64,000 nt of DNA, taken from Calothrix sp. 336/3. GTDB lineage: Bacteria; Cyanobacteriota; Cyanobacteriia; Cyanobacteriales; Nostocaceae. Below the pieces are notes generated by a model, which saw only the letters and a program-made list of their open reading frames with translations, made no database searches and had not been told where the DNA came from. Shown here in pieces: positions 36,243-47,858 of the stretch (position 1 is its first letter; each line of letters begins with the position of its first letter). The stretch lies in contig NZ_CP011382.1 of assembly GCF_000734895.2 (NCBI RefSeq), positions 434,001-498,000 of the forward strand, written 5' to 3'. Made by a program: the position numbers and the translations under genes.

Positions 36243-37904
36243 TCATGAATTTAGACGTTCAAAGGCAGGACAATAGCCATCGAGGGTAACTTTAAAATTG
36301 TACAAAGGGGACGCGGGATTCCAGCACCGTTGTCCCCTTTGATGTCGGCAGGTACCGCAGCAGTCAACGTCAGAGGAAACATAGCGATCGCCACTTTGGT
36401 TTAATAATTCCCGTTGGGATAGTCCCCGCAAAACTATTTCTTCTCCCTGCCATCTGGCTTCTATTAATCCCGTATCGGCAAAGTCGCGCCATCGGGGATC
36501 GGCGGTAATGGCATCTGGCAGGGTAATCGTAATGACTGTTCCTAATTCCGTTAATTCCCCTTCGTAGTTGGTTTCCGGGGCAGATGGCTGAATAAATGTC
36601 TCACCAATGGGTAATTCGACTAAATTTCCGGCATTGGGAGAATGGAGGTGATAGCGGTTCTGTAGTTCCTCCAGACTGGTTAAATCTGCCAGGTAGACAG
36701 GGGAACCATGGACAAAGACAACGTGCTGTGGTCGTAAATTATGGATTAATTGGGTTGTTCCTGGACCATCACTGTGTTGTGCTAGGAGATAGGTTTCAAT
36801 GGTGGCTTGCTGGGCAATTTTATCGGGTATGGTGATATTAGTTTTTTCTGGCAGGAGAATTAACCAGGGTTCTGTTTCTGGTTGACAGTATTCGTTGATA
36901 TCAATAATGGCATCGGTGAGAATAATACAGGGCGATTTGCCAACTATCCCCCGTTGCTCTGGCTGTAACCGTCGGACACGGGGGCGGACTCGTTCATCCC
37001 AAAATAGGGGTTGGTGACGGGCAAAGTTCTGGACTGAGGGGGGAAAATGGGGTAAGAGTTCCAGGTAGGTGTCACAACCCACAGCCACCGTCCCATCCAC
37101 CCAAATATCTAAATCTCGCCCGGTGAAGTGGTGATGACTGCGTAGTAACATTAACAATTCTTGACCTAAGCCGAGGGCAGGTGTGGGCAAAATTACAGAA
37201 CAACGGTCGGCGATCGCCCGGTTAATTCTTTCTGCCAGTTGATTTTCTTGGTGGCGGCGGTGGGGATGGCGAGAAGTGCCATAACTGCCTTCAATTATCA
37301 GTACATCTAACTCGATACCTCGTAATTCATCTAACTTCAACCCTTCAACTAAGCGGGAGTTAGACAGGAAAAAATCCCCTGTATAGAGGAGTTTGTAGGT
37401 ACGCTGGGGAGCAGTGTAGGTCAGTAAAATTGCTACAGCCCCTGGCAAATGACCCGATGGGAATAGCTCAACGACTAAACCTTCCCGCACCTCCACGGGC
37501 GATCGCAGGGGTAAAGCTTGGCAAAATTGTGGAATTGTCTCGATATTTGAGTTCAGCCAATTTAGGGGTAATAACTTACTGGTGACTTCGCTGGCGTAAA
37601 TTGGTAATAGGGGGCAAGCTTGATGTAGCTCCAGCAAACCCCGTGCATGATCAGGATGAGCATGACTCACAAGCACTAAATCCGCAGGTAGAATCGAGCT
37701 ACGCTGGTTAGCTTGTTTAGTCACTCCCCCAATCAAAGTAGCTATGTTATCTAAACCACAATCTAAAATAATTCGATGTGGTCCCATACGTACTAGTAAA
37801 CAAACACCCTCATTTTCATGTTGGACAGCATAGGGCAGACATTGTAAATCACTAATCGCCTCGCTGACATCAACACGAGAAGGCGGCGAGTTGCGATCGC
37901 TCAT
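36243..37904 (-). CDS. MBL-fold / beta-CASP-like metallohydrolase
   Basis: This 553-residue protein has a metallo-beta-lactamase core: RIILDCGLDN, LVLVSHAHPDHARGLLEL (HxHxDH), FPSGHLPGAVAILLTY and LLYTGDFFLSNSRLV. A beta-CASP-like insertion follows (IIEGSYGTSRHPHR, then HVVFVHGSPVYLADL), as in CPSF/RNase J-like nucleases. The last 45 residues carry a cysteine cluster (CCGTC, then RCW and YCPAF) that may bind zinc or a cluster. It is likely an RNA- or DNA-processing hydrolase. I use ATG 37904, preceded by GGAGG, rather than ATG 37946. Confidence 0.8.
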   Translation of the reverse strand: MSDRNSPPSRVDVSEAISDLQCLPYAVQHENEGVCLLVRMGPHRIILDCGLDNIATLIGGVTKQANQRSSILPADLVLVSHAHPDHARGLLELHQACPLLPIYASEVTSKLLPLNWLNSNIETIPQFCQALPLRSPVEVREGLVVELFPSGHLPGAVAILLTYTAPQRTYKLLYTGDFFLSNSRLVEGLKLDELRGIELDVLIIEGSYGTSRHPHRRHQENQLAERINRAIADRCSVILPTPALGLGQELLMLLRSHHHFTGRDLDIWVDGTVAVGCDTYLELLPHFPPSVQNFARHQPLFWDERVRPRVRRLQPEQRGIVGKSPCIILTDAIIDINEYCQPETEPWLILLPEKTNITIPDKIAQQATIETYLLAQHSDGPGTTQLIHNLRPQHVVFVHGSPVYLADLTSLEELQNRYHLHSPNAGNLVELPIGETFIQPSAPETNYEGELTELGTVITITLPDAITADPRWRDFADTGLIEARWQGEEIVLRGLSQRELLNQSGDRYVSSDVDCCGTCRHQRGQRCWNPASPLYNFKVTLDGYCPAFERLNS

Positions 37905-38096
37905 GCTTTCTTCCCCTCCAACCTTATTTTCACGGTAATTTACCACAAACCAAGACCCAAGAAGATTTTCTTAACCTTCCCATAGAGCAAATTTTTTATC
38001 TGCCCCACACTGGTATGCGGTATTGTTTGAAGAGTCAGCCTATACGCAACTCACAACCAGACTTTTACCCTCTACAGAAAAATTAATCCCCTGAGA

Positions 38097-38219
38097 TTAA
38101 TGTGCTGAGCCATTACCATGATAGTTGTCGGAGTCATAGAAGCCGTTTTTCGTGCCAAAGAAAAGACAAGCCATGGAAAAGATGACTGTCAAGCCAACTA
38201 AAATTAACTTTACATCCAT
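38097..38219 (-). CDS. 40-residue single-span membrane protein
   Basis: From ATG 38219 to TAA 38097 the frame reads MDVKLILVGLTVIFSMACLF, then FGTKNGFYDSDNYHGNGSAH. A hydrophobic helix fills residues 4-21, followed by a polar tail with Asp, His and Asn. The size and layout match the tiny one-helix subunits of photosynthetic or NDH complexes, but I cannot match it to a named subunit (it is not PetN, PetM, PsbX or PsaX as I know them). It lies alone between the divergent MBL and ligA genes. The clear hydrophobic/polar partition argues for a real gene. Confidence 0.6.
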   Translation of the reverse strand: MDVKLILVGLTVIFSMACLFFGTKNGFYDSDNYHGNGSAH

Positions 38220-38292
38220 TTGATTAATGCTCTCTAATTAAAGACCTTACTTCTATTATTAAGGGCATTTCTCCAGGTCAGCGAATCTCTAG

Positions 38293-40389
<2,097 letters not shown>

Positions 40390-41310
40390 CTCAGTAAGTA
40401 GCCGTCATCAGTTGCATACAGGATGTTTTCTAACCATAAACACAAGAAAATCAAATGCAAGTGATTATTATGATAGTTGTATAATTAGCATCTACTTTGT
40501 TCTGGTTACTTAATACCATTTCTCTAAATTCCCTCTACATATAATTTTCACGCCTGCCCCCTGTTGTCTATATGTAGCTTGATTTTGGAGAATTCGTATA
40601 AGTTTCCTCAGTTCATGAGTATAAAAATAGCGATCGCCTATTTTGTGGGATACAAAGAGTTTGAAAACACGCCCTAGATTTTTCAAATTTTGAAGTAATA
40701 AATAATACTTTTCAAATATCCTTTGATCACTTGCTTGCAAGAGCAAATATGTCTCAAGATAGATGTATGAAAAGTAATTGTATGTGTTTATTCTTTTTGT
40801 AAAAAAATAATAAAGTTATCGTAAATATTCGGAAAAAAGAGATTTTTTTATTCTGTCAGTCTTGACATCATATAAGGTTAGGCATTACAACAATACAGTG
40901 CGTTAATACACATTGTTGATACTTTCTTGATTCCACGATTAACTTAATTTTCAGATAACTGTTAATTTCCCAAAATCTGGAGAAGAAAAGAAACTCGTGG
41001 TAGGTATATAGAACTGGCAATTATGACAGCTACGTTGAACAATTGCGGTTTCTATTTCAAGCCCTTATATCATTATAGGTAAATCAATTTTGTATTTTAG
41101 CTTTATTTCATGAATGCATGCAGGGACTCTAATCGATATAAGATTTTAAATTTTGTATCTAGCCTACGGTAACGCTATTCGTACAATCCAAAATTTAAAT
41201 ATTTAAAATCTAAAACTCCGTAATCATTGATTAGATTCCACCTGAATTATTCGTGAAATCATAATTGCAATAAAACTGTCGATACATTTAGACGCAATTT
41301 GGATTTAGGG
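40390..41310. other. Spacer upstream of the peptide-export operon
   Basis: An AT-rich region between ligA and the HTH gene. Apart from the doubtful minus frame at 40510-40746 it holds no credible gene. The 560 bases before 41311 should carry the operon promoter; several A/T tracts and the direct repeat AAATTTTGTAT / AAATTTAAAT style sequences near 41140-41210 are the only structure I see. Confidence 0.45.
40510..40746 (-). CDS. Hypothetical small protein (doubtful)
   Basis: A 78-codon frame, basic and helical in composition (KIGDRYFYTHELRKLIRILQ, then QGAGVKIICRG). The latter half looks protein-like, but I recognise no family, and the ATG lacks a clear ribosome binding site. It may be a remnant of a larger gene or a chance frame. 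Confidence 0.3.
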   Translation of the reverse strand: MLLQASDQRIFEKYYLLLQNLKNLGRVFKLFVSHKIGDRYFYTHELRKLIRILQNQATYRQQGAGVKIICRGNLEKWY

Positions 41311-41895
41311 ATGAGTCTTATATCACAAAATTCTTTGCCAGATGTTGAAAATCGATTTTTTAGCCCTGAACAGCACCAAGATTTATTGAAGAATTTACAT
41401 CATAATTTGCCGATAGAATATCGACGGCGAATCGAAATTATGTTGTTAGCTGATTTGGGAAAGTCACAAGCCGAAATTTGTAAGATTTTAGGTTGTTCTC
41501 AGGAAATGGCAAGGTATTGGATAACTATTGCCAAAGCAGGTTTTGTGGAACAATGGCAGCAAAAACCAATAGGCAGACCAAAAACTGTCAATCAGCAATA
41601 CCTGGACAGATTAAAAGAGTTGTTGAGTCATAGTCCTCGGAAATATGGTTACGCTTTTAGTAGTTGGACATCTCAATGGTTGAGCAAACATTTGGCTACA
41701 GAATTTGGGATTGAAATCAGCAATCGCCATATTAATCGCTTACTCAAAGAAATGGGTTTGGCTACACAAAAACGGTCATCGAGAAAACGTGATATTGAAG
41801 ACAATCATCCGACTACTGTGAGAATCTATGACTTACAATCTTCTAGTGATTCTCAAATATATCAGTCTTTCAATTTGATGCAAATTCATAACTAA
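41311..41895 (+). CDS. Helix-turn-helix protein, IS630-type DNA-binding fold
   Basis: This 194-residue protein has an N-terminal HTH (YRRRIEIMLLADLGKSQAEI to CKILGCSQEMARYWI) and a second winged-helix unit (KYGYAFSSWTSQWLSKHLAT then SNRHINRLLKEMG). The arrangement is that of the DNA-binding half of IS630-like transposases, but no DDE domain follows. It is therefore probably a domesticated regulator rather than a mobile element. It begins at ATG 41311 (the TTG at 41299 is less likely) and ends 21 bases before the transporter, so it is likely the operon's own regulator. Confidence 0.75.
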   Translation: MSLISQNSLPDVENRFFSPEQHQDLLKNLHHNLPIEYRRRIEIMLLADLGKSQAEICKILGCSQEMARYWITIAKAGFVEQWQQKPIGRPKTVNQQYLDRLKELLSHSPRKYGYAFSSWTSQWLSKHLATEFGIEISNRHINRLLKEMGLATQKRSSRKRDIEDNHPTTVRIYDLQSSSDSQIYQSFNLMQIHN

Positions 41896-41916
41896 ACTTG
41901 GGCTACAGGAGAGCGA

Positions 41917-44900
41917 ATGCCATCAATATTTTCCCAAGAACAACTAGGTCAATTACTGACTAATTTTTTGGGTGAACAGCTTTCAGATAGAGAGTTACAG
42001 AATTGTTTGTCAAAATTAGAAATTATTGAACCACCAGTCGCAAAACTATTTTGGCAATCACAAGCAGCTGAATCGGGAATTTATTTAGTTATTAGGGGTA
42101 AAGTTAGATTATTAGATAGTTCTGGTAACTTAATTTCTACCCTAGGTGTAGGGTCTTCATTTGGTGAAATGACCTTGTTTCCAGAATTAGAATTTAGCTT
42201 TTACGCTGCGAGGGCTTCCAATAATTTAAAACTCTGTTATCTCAATTTAGATATTTTGCAGACTTTGATGGCTAAATACCCCAAAATCTGCGATCGCCTG
42301 TTGCAAAGTGCAGAACTTTGGGATTTGCTGATGTTGTATCGCCAACAATATCCGCAGACATCTTCCGAAGGAATCTTACAGGCGTTATCTTTGTTTGAAA
42401 GGCTTTCTCTGAGAGAGTTTCAGGAAATTAATCTGACTGCAAATACTAAGTTATATCTGCTACATAAAGGGAAACTACGTCACGCTGATGGTAGTTATTT
42501 AATTCCAGGGAAAATCTGCACGCCAAAACAGGATGATTGGCAAGCAACTCAACCAACGGTTATTTATCGTTTAAGGAATGCAGATTGGCAAACAGCACTA
42601 CACTCTTGGCAAGAATTAGCAGAGTTAACTAATTCCCAAGAAAACCCAGATAGGGCAGAAAATCGCGAAAATATTCGCCAATCTTCAATTCCCAATGTCA
42701 TCCCTTTCCCCACAAACACCACCCCTAAAAAGAAGCAACGAGGCACTTATTTTCCCAGTCCACAAATCAAAGCCAGACATTTATGGGCACAATTAACCAA
42801 ACGCTATCCCTTTTTTGAACAACAAAGTGCCTCCGACTGTGGTGTCGCTTGTTTGGTGATGATTGGTCGTTATTGGGGTAAAAGCTTTAGTATTAACAGA
42901 TTGCGGGATTTAGCTAACGTTAATCGCATCGGCGTTTCTTTGCGAGGTTTAGCCAGCGCTGCTGAAAGTATTGGTTTTGCTAGCCGTCCAGTCAAAGCCA
43001 GCTTAGATAAATTAGCACAACAGCGCCTACCTGCGATCGCGCATTGGGAAGGTAATCATTACATCGTTGTTTATGAAGTTACCAAAAAACAGGTGATTGT
43101 TGGTGATCCAGCTATTGGTCAACGTACTCTTAGCCATCATCAATTCCAAGCAGATTGGACTGGTTACGCTTTAATCTTACAACCTACCGCCCTCCTCAAA
43201 GAAAGCGAAGAAGCCAATACACCATTTTGGCAGTTATTCGAGTTAGTCAAACCCCATTGGCAAGTACTGTTAGAAGTTTTCATTGCTTCGGTATTAATTC
43301 AATTATTTGGATTAATTACACCTCTATTCACTCAGTTACTTTTAGATAGAGTAATTGTCCAAGGTAGTACCCTCACCTTAACTGCTGTTGGGTTTGGTTT
43401 GCTGATTTTTGGTTTATTCCGCGTCGCCCTCAACGGACTACGACAATACCTGTTAGACCACACCGCCAACCGTATCGGCGTAGCGTTAATGGTAGGTTTT
43501 ATTAAACATACTTTCCGCCTACCATTAGCCTTTTTTGAGTCGCGTTACGTTGGTGATATTATTTCTCGCGTCCAAGAGAATCAGAAAATTCAGCAATTTC
43601 TAACAGGGGAAGCACTGTCAATTATTCTTGATTTACTGACAGTATTTATCTATGTGGGATTGATGTTTTGGTATAGCTGGCAAATGGCATTGCTAGCATT
43701 GGCAATTGTGCCGCCATTTTTAATTTTGGCACTGGTTTCTACACCATTGTTTCGCCGCATCAACCGGGAAGTTTTTGGCGCATTATCCAAAGAGAATAGT
43801 TATTTAATTCAATCTCTGACAGGAATTCGTTCTATTCGCTCCATGGCTATTGAACAGACAGTGCGCTGGCGTTGGGAAGAATTGCTGAATAACTTGACTA
43901 AAAAAATGTTTGGTGGGCAGATAGTAGGCAACCAAATGCAGATTTTTAGTTCAACAATTGAATCTTTAGCCACTACCGGCTTACTCTGGTTTGGTGCTTG
44001 GTTAGTGATTCAAAACCAACTGACAATTGGGCAATTAGTTGCTTTTAATATGTTGTTGGGTAACATTATTCATCCCTTTCAACGTCTCACCGTTCTTTGG
44101 AATCAAATACAAGAAGTGGTTATTTCCACCGAAAGGATTAATGATGTTCTAGAAGCAGAACCAGAAGAAGACTTACAAAATCAACCACGTCAATCTTTAG
44201 GCAGCATTCGCGGAAACATTCGCTTTGAGAATCTTACCTTTCGCTACCATCCCGATAGTGATATTAATGTCCTAGAAAACCTGAGTTTTGAAATTCAGCC
44301 AGAACAAACAGTAGCCTTGGTAGGGCGGAGTGGTTCCGGAAAAACCACCCTAGCCAAATTGATTTTGGGCTTATATAAACCAACAGAAGGTAAAATTTTA
44401 ATTGATGGTCATGATGTCACTAATTTAGCGTTGCGATCGCTGCGTTCTCAAATTGGTGTTGTCGATCAAGATACCTTCTTATTTGGCGGTACAATTCGTG
44501 AAAATATTAGTATCGCCTTCCCCGAAGCTTCCTTAGCAGAAATTATGGAAGCAGCGCGTTTAGCTGGTGCAGATGAATTTATTCGCCAATTACCCATGGG
44601 TTATGAAACCCAAATCGGTGAAGGTGGTGGAATGTTATCTGGTGGACAACGCCAACGTTTAGCGATCGCACGCGCTTTGTTAGGTAATCCCCGTCTATTG
44701 GTTTTTGACGAAGCCACCAGTCATTTAGACGCAGAATCAGAACGCATCATTCAGAACAATTTAAATACAATTCTCCAAGGACGTACCAGTCTAATTATTG
44801 CCCATCGACTGTCTACAATCCGCAATGCTGACTTAATTTTAGTATTAGATCGCGGTTTGTTAATCGAAAGCGGTACCCATGAAGAATTAATCGCTAAAAA

Positions 44901-44949
44901 AGGTCATTACTACTACCTAAATGAGCAACAATTCGCGCAAGCAGTTTGA
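41917..44949 (+). CDS. HetC-like peptidase-containing ABC exporter
   Basis: This 1010-residue protein fuses several modules. Residues about 35-140 are a cyclic-nucleotide-binding-like domain (SGIYLVIRGKVRLLDSSGNL). A degenerate second copy or linker runs to about 290. About 295-430 are a C39 peptidase with Cys308 (SASDCGVACLVMI), His381 (NHYIVVYEV) and Asp397 (VGDPA), all catalytic positions intact. Six transmembrane helices follow (about 445-730). The ABC ATPase has GRSGSGKT at 803-810, LSGGQRQRLAIARALL near 907 and LLVFDEATSHLD near 927. Such exporters cleave double-glycine leaders while exporting the peptide. The domain order is that of HetC. The HlyD gene follows after 32 bases. Confidence 0.93.
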   Translation: MPSIFSQEQLGQLLTNFLGEQLSDRELQNCLSKLEIIEPPVAKLFWQSQAAESGIYLVIRGKVRLLDSSGNLISTLGVGSSFGEMTLFPELEFSFYAARASNNLKLCYLNLDILQTLMAKYPKICDRLLQSAELWDLLMLYRQQYPQTSSEGILQALSLFERLSLREFQEINLTANTKLYLLHKGKLRHADGSYLIPGKICTPKQDDWQATQPTVIYRLRNADWQTALHSWQELAELTNSQENPDRAENRENIRQSSIPNVIPFPTNTTPKKKQRGTYFPSPQIKARHLWAQLTKRYPFFEQQSASDCGVACLVMIGRYWGKSFSINRLRDLANVNRIGVSLRGLASAAESIGFASRPVKASLDKLAQQRLPAIAHWEGNHYIVVYEVTKKQVIVGDPAIGQRTLSHHQFQADWTGYALILQPTALLKESEEANTPFWQLFELVKPHWQVLLEVFIASVLIQLFGLITPLFTQLLLDRVIVQGSTLTLTAVGFGLLIFGLFRVALNGLRQYLLDHTANRIGVALMVGFIKHTFRLPLAFFESRYVGDIISRVQENQKIQQFLTGEALSIILDLLTVFIYVGLMFWYSWQMALLALAIVPPFLILALVSTPLFRRINREVFGALSKENSYLIQSLTGIRSIRSMAIEQTVRWRWEELLNNLTKKMFGGQIVGNQMQIFSSTIESLATTGLLWFGAWLVIQNQLTIGQLVAFNMLLGNIIHPFQRLTVLWNQIQEVVISTERINDVLEAEPEEDLQNQPRQSLGSIRGNIRFENLTFRYHPDSDINVLENLSFEIQPEQTVALVGRSGSGKTTLAKLILGLYKPTEGKILIDGHDVTNLALRSLRSQIGVVDQDTFLFGGTIRENISIAFPEASLAEIMEAARLAGADEFIRQLPMGYETQIGEGGGMLSGGQRQRLAIARALLGNPRLLVFDEATSHLDAESERIIQNNLNTILQGRTSLIIAHRLSTIRNADLILVLDRGLLIESGTHEELIAKKGHYYYLNEQQFAQAV

Positions 44950-44981
44950 TTTAAGAGTGAGAAATTTAGAGTTTAGATATT

Positions 44982-46502
44982 ATGCCTAATACTGCTAGTA
45001 ATTCATCATCAGCATTAACTGAAGAACAACTCAATAATTCAGCCACTCATAGCATTGAAGATAATCAAGCTGTAGTAGCTAATTCTCCTGATTGGTATTA
45101 CGGTACAGAAGAACTGTTAGATGCCTTACCCAAACTTTGGACACGTTCGTTACTGTATTTATTAGTTATTTTTAGTGCGGTAGTTTTACCTTGGGCAATG
45201 CTTTCTAAAGTAGATGAGACAGGAAGCGCTAGAGGTAAAATTGAACCACTAGGTGAAACTCACAGATTAGATACTCAAGTTAGTGGCAATATTATTGCTG
45301 TTAAAGTAAAAGAGGGTGAAACTGTTAAAGCTGGTCAGTTACTTCTAGAATTAGAGTCAAATGTTCTCCAAACTGATTTACAACAGGGCAAAGCAAAGCT
45401 AGAAGGATTAATCAATCGATTAGCAGAATTAGACATTTTAAAAAACCAATTAAAACTAGCAATTGGTGTGCAAGAACAACAAAAAAAATCTCAAGAATTA
45501 GAAAAAATTTCTCAAATTAATCAAGCACAACAACTGCTAGATGCCAAACAAAGTACTTATAACTTGCAAAAATTGGAGAAACTAGCATTAGTAAATCAGG
45601 CTGAACAAAACCAGGTTGCTACTCAGACTACCTATAAATTAGCTGCAAGTCGTTGGCAGAAAGATTTAACAGAAATTGAACGTTATCGCCCTCTAGGAGA
45701 GCAAGGTGCTATTCCGAAAATTAAAGTTGTGGAACTAGAAAAAATTGCCGATGAGAGTGAAAGACTCTATCAGCAAAGTGAATCAAATGTCAAACAGGCA
45801 AAGTTACGCTTTCAAGAAGAACAAAACCGCTATCAGGGAGTAATGCGCCAAGCTTTGGCGGATATTCAGCAAGCTAAATTGCGACTTGAAGAACAGAAAA
45901 ATGGTTATAAAAGTGTAGTTCATGCTGGTGAATTGGCTCTGTTAAAAAATCAGGAGCAATTGAAAGATATGCAAACGCAAATTACCAGCCTCAAATCAGA
46001 AATAGCTCAAACTAAAAGTCAGATTAGTTCTTTAAAACTACAATTAGCACAACGCATAATCAAATCGCCAATTGATGGTGTAATTTTTAATTTACCCATC
46101 AAAAAGCCTGGTGCAGTTGTGCAAACTGGTCAGACAATTGCCCAAATTGCGCCTAAAGATATTCCCTTTATTCTCAAGGCGAATATGCCTAGTCAACAAA
46201 GTGCTTTCCTGAAGGTGGGAATGCCAGTTAAAGTTAAGTTTGATGCCTATCCATTTCAAGAGTATGGAGTTGTGACAGGGAAAGTAATTCGGATGTCACC
46301 CGACTCTAAAGTTATGGAAACTCCCCAAGGTAAAATAGAAGTTTTTGAAATGGAAATTGCATTGAATAAATCTGATAACCAACGCATTCCATTAACTCCA
46401 GGACAAACAGCGACAGCAGAGGTAATTGTCCGTCAGCGTCGTCTGATTGATTTCATTTTAGATCCATTCAAACAGTTACAAAAAGGTGGATTAAATCTTT
46501 AA
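44982..46502 (+). CDS. HlyD family membrane-fusion protein
   Basis: This 506-residue periplasmic adaptor has a cytoplasmic N-terminus of about 50 residues, one transmembrane helix (LLYLLVIFSAVVLPWAML), then the lipoyl-type half-motif SGNIIAVKVKEGETVKAGQLLLELES. A long coiled coil follows (about 140-370, rich in Gln/Leu/Lys) and the second half-motif (IIKSPIDGVIFNLPIKKPGAVVQTGQTI). A beta barrel ends the protein. It joins the ABC exporter to an outer-membrane TolC-type channel, which is not encoded here. Its place between exporter and isomerase marks a type I secretion operon. Confidence 0.93.
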   Translation: MPNTASNSSSALTEEQLNNSATHSIEDNQAVVANSPDWYYGTEELLDALPKLWTRSLLYLLVIFSAVVLPWAMLSKVDETGSARGKIEPLGETHRLDTQVSGNIIAVKVKEGETVKAGQLLLELESNVLQTDLQQGKAKLEGLINRLAELDILKNQLKLAIGVQEQQKKSQELEKISQINQAQQLLDAKQSTYNLQKLEKLALVNQAEQNQVATQTTYKLAASRWQKDLTEIERYRPLGEQGAIPKIKVVELEKIADESERLYQQSESNVKQAKLRFQEEQNRYQGVMRQALADIQQAKLRLEEQKNGYKSVVHAGELALLKNQEQLKDMQTQITSLKSEIAQTKSQISSLKLQLAQRIIKSPIDGVIFNLPIKKPGAVVQTGQTIAQIAPKDIPFILKANMPSQQSAFLKVGMPVKVKFDAYPFQEYGVVTGKVIRMSPDSKVMETPQGKIEVFEMEIALNKSDNQRIPLTPGQTATAEVIVRQRRLIDFILDPFKQLQKGGLNL

Positions 46503-46553
46503 TGAAAGACGACAGGGAATAGAGAACAGGGAACACTAAGCCGCCCTTGTAAT

Positions 46554-46664
46554 TTCTCGTTTCTATACAGAGTATGAGAATGAATGGAAAGAAGGCTTCG
46601 CCTTCAATGCAACAAAGGCAGAGCCTATTTTCGTGCATTTCCAGTCAGAGCCTGGAAACGAGAT
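46554..46664. repeat. Imperfect inverted repeat typical of cyanobacterial intergenic DNA
   Basis: CTCGTTTC at 46556-46563 faces GAAACGAG at about 46657-46664, with an inner arm CATTTCCAGTCAGAGCCTGG that recurs in many cyanobacterial spacers. The centre holds a short hairpin (GAAGGCTTCGCCTTC). It interrupts the operon between hlyD and the isomerase gene. Confidence 0.5.
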
Positions 46665-46715
46665 AAGTAAACCATAAATTTGCTAAATCATTTAAATTAG
46701 TCAAGGAGTTAGAAA

Positions 46716-47501
46716 ATGATGAAATCATTAAATGTATCTCAAAAAGAGATAATTGAACAACTAAAACTGTCATGTCAAGTTCCTAGTTTATTAGAAGCGA
46801 TCGCCACTCGTAAAATAATCTTTAATACAGTCAAAGATGCAGGCATTAAAGTAGAAAATGAAGAACTACAACAGGCAGCTGATGCCTTGCGGGCTGCTAA
46901 CCGACTCATTAAAGCTGAAGACACTTGGAACTGGCTACAAAAATATTATCTTTCTGTCGAAGATTTTGAACAATTAGCAGAAATGAGCCTGTTATCTGTC
47001 AAGTTAGCCCATCATTTATTTGCAGACAAAGTTAAACCGTACTTTTATGAAAACCAACTCAATTATCTAGCTGCTGTCACCTACGAAGTTGTCTTAGAAG
47101 ACGAAGATTTAGCTTGGGAATTATTTTATGCAGTCACTGAAGGCGAAATTACCTTTCAGGATGTGACTCGTCAACACATTCAAAATCCAGAGTTGCGACG
47201 CGCTGGGGGATATCGCGGTATCAAACATCGTCATGAGTTGAAACCAGATATTGCTGCTGCGGTGTTTATTGCGAATTCTCCAGAGTTACTCAAACCGATT
47301 GCGATTGGAAAAAAAGTACATTTAATTTGGGTTGAGGAAATTATCCAGCCAAAATTAGACGAGCAGCTATGCTTAAAGATTATGGGTGATTTATTCGCAG
47401 ATTGGTTAAAACAACAAATTACCCAAGTAGAAATTATTCCCCATTTTGAATCAGATTCCTATTCTCAACCTGTGCAGGAATTATTGAGGATAGCTTCATA
47501 A
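46716..47501 (+). CDS. PpiC/SurA-type peptidyl-prolyl isomerase, cytoplasmic
   Basis: This 261-residue protein resembles the parvulin-type chaperones next to cyanobacterial C39 exporters. A helical N-terminal half (NVSQKEIIEQLKLSCQVPSL to about 130) is followed by a parvulin-like core with AWELFYAVTEGEITFQDVTR, RRAGGYRGIKHRHELKPDIA and HLIWVEEIIQPKLDE. There is no signal peptide, unlike true SurA, so it acts in the cytoplasm, perhaps holding peptide precursors for the exporter. An AAGGAG ribosome site precedes the ATG pair at 46716/46719. It follows hlyD by 213 bases. Confidence 0.85.
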   Translation: MMKSLNVSQKEIIEQLKLSCQVPSLLEAIATRKIIFNTVKDAGIKVENEELQQAADALRAANRLIKAEDTWNWLQKYYLSVEDFEQLAEMSLLSVKLAHHLFADKVKPYFYENQLNYLAAVTYEVVLEDEDLAWELFYAVTEGEITFQDVTRQHIQNPELRRAGGYRGIKHRHELKPDIAAAVFIANSPELLKPIAIGKKVHLIWVEEIIQPKLDEQLCLKIMGDLFADWLKQQITQVEIIPHFESDSYSQPVQELLRIAS

Positions 47502-47586
47502 TTTTTGGATTATATTATAGTAGGTTGGGCATTGCTCACCCTACGAAATCATTAGTGAAAATTTATAACCCTGAAAACTCAGTGGA

Positions 47587-47858
47587 TGTTTGAAAAGTAC
47601 TATTGTTGGTATCAAAACATTCTCGATCCCCCTCAATCCACGCCACTTGCTACAACGGGGGGAACCCCCGCAACACAGTGGCTCCCCTTCAAAAGGGGGA
47701 CTTTTATATATGTAGTTTCTTTGGGACTATTAACACCTGAAGTATTTGCCCTCTAAGCTTTTTGGAAAGTTAGACTTGGATTCCGGTTCCCCACTTTTTA
47801 AGGGGGGTTAGGGGGGATCTCTAAGTGCCTAAAATCACAGCCAACTACTTTTCAAACA
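47587..47858. mobile_element. MITE-like non-coding element
   Basis: Perfect 13-bp terminal inverted repeats TGTTTGAAAAGTA (47587-47599) and TACTTTTCAAACA (47846-47858) bound 272 bases without a coding frame. Inside, the arms stay loosely complementary (GATCCCCCTCAATCC on the left, GGGGTTAGGGGGGATC on the right), with smaller GGGGG/CCCCC hairpins. This is the structure of a miniature transposable element mobilised in trans. No target duplication is obvious. It lies between the isomerase and the leader-peptide gene. Confidence 0.65.

Noticed and set aside
41311-41895. Active IS630 insertion sequence
   Set aside because: Only the DNA-binding half is present, with no DDE domain and no visible terminal inverted repeats.
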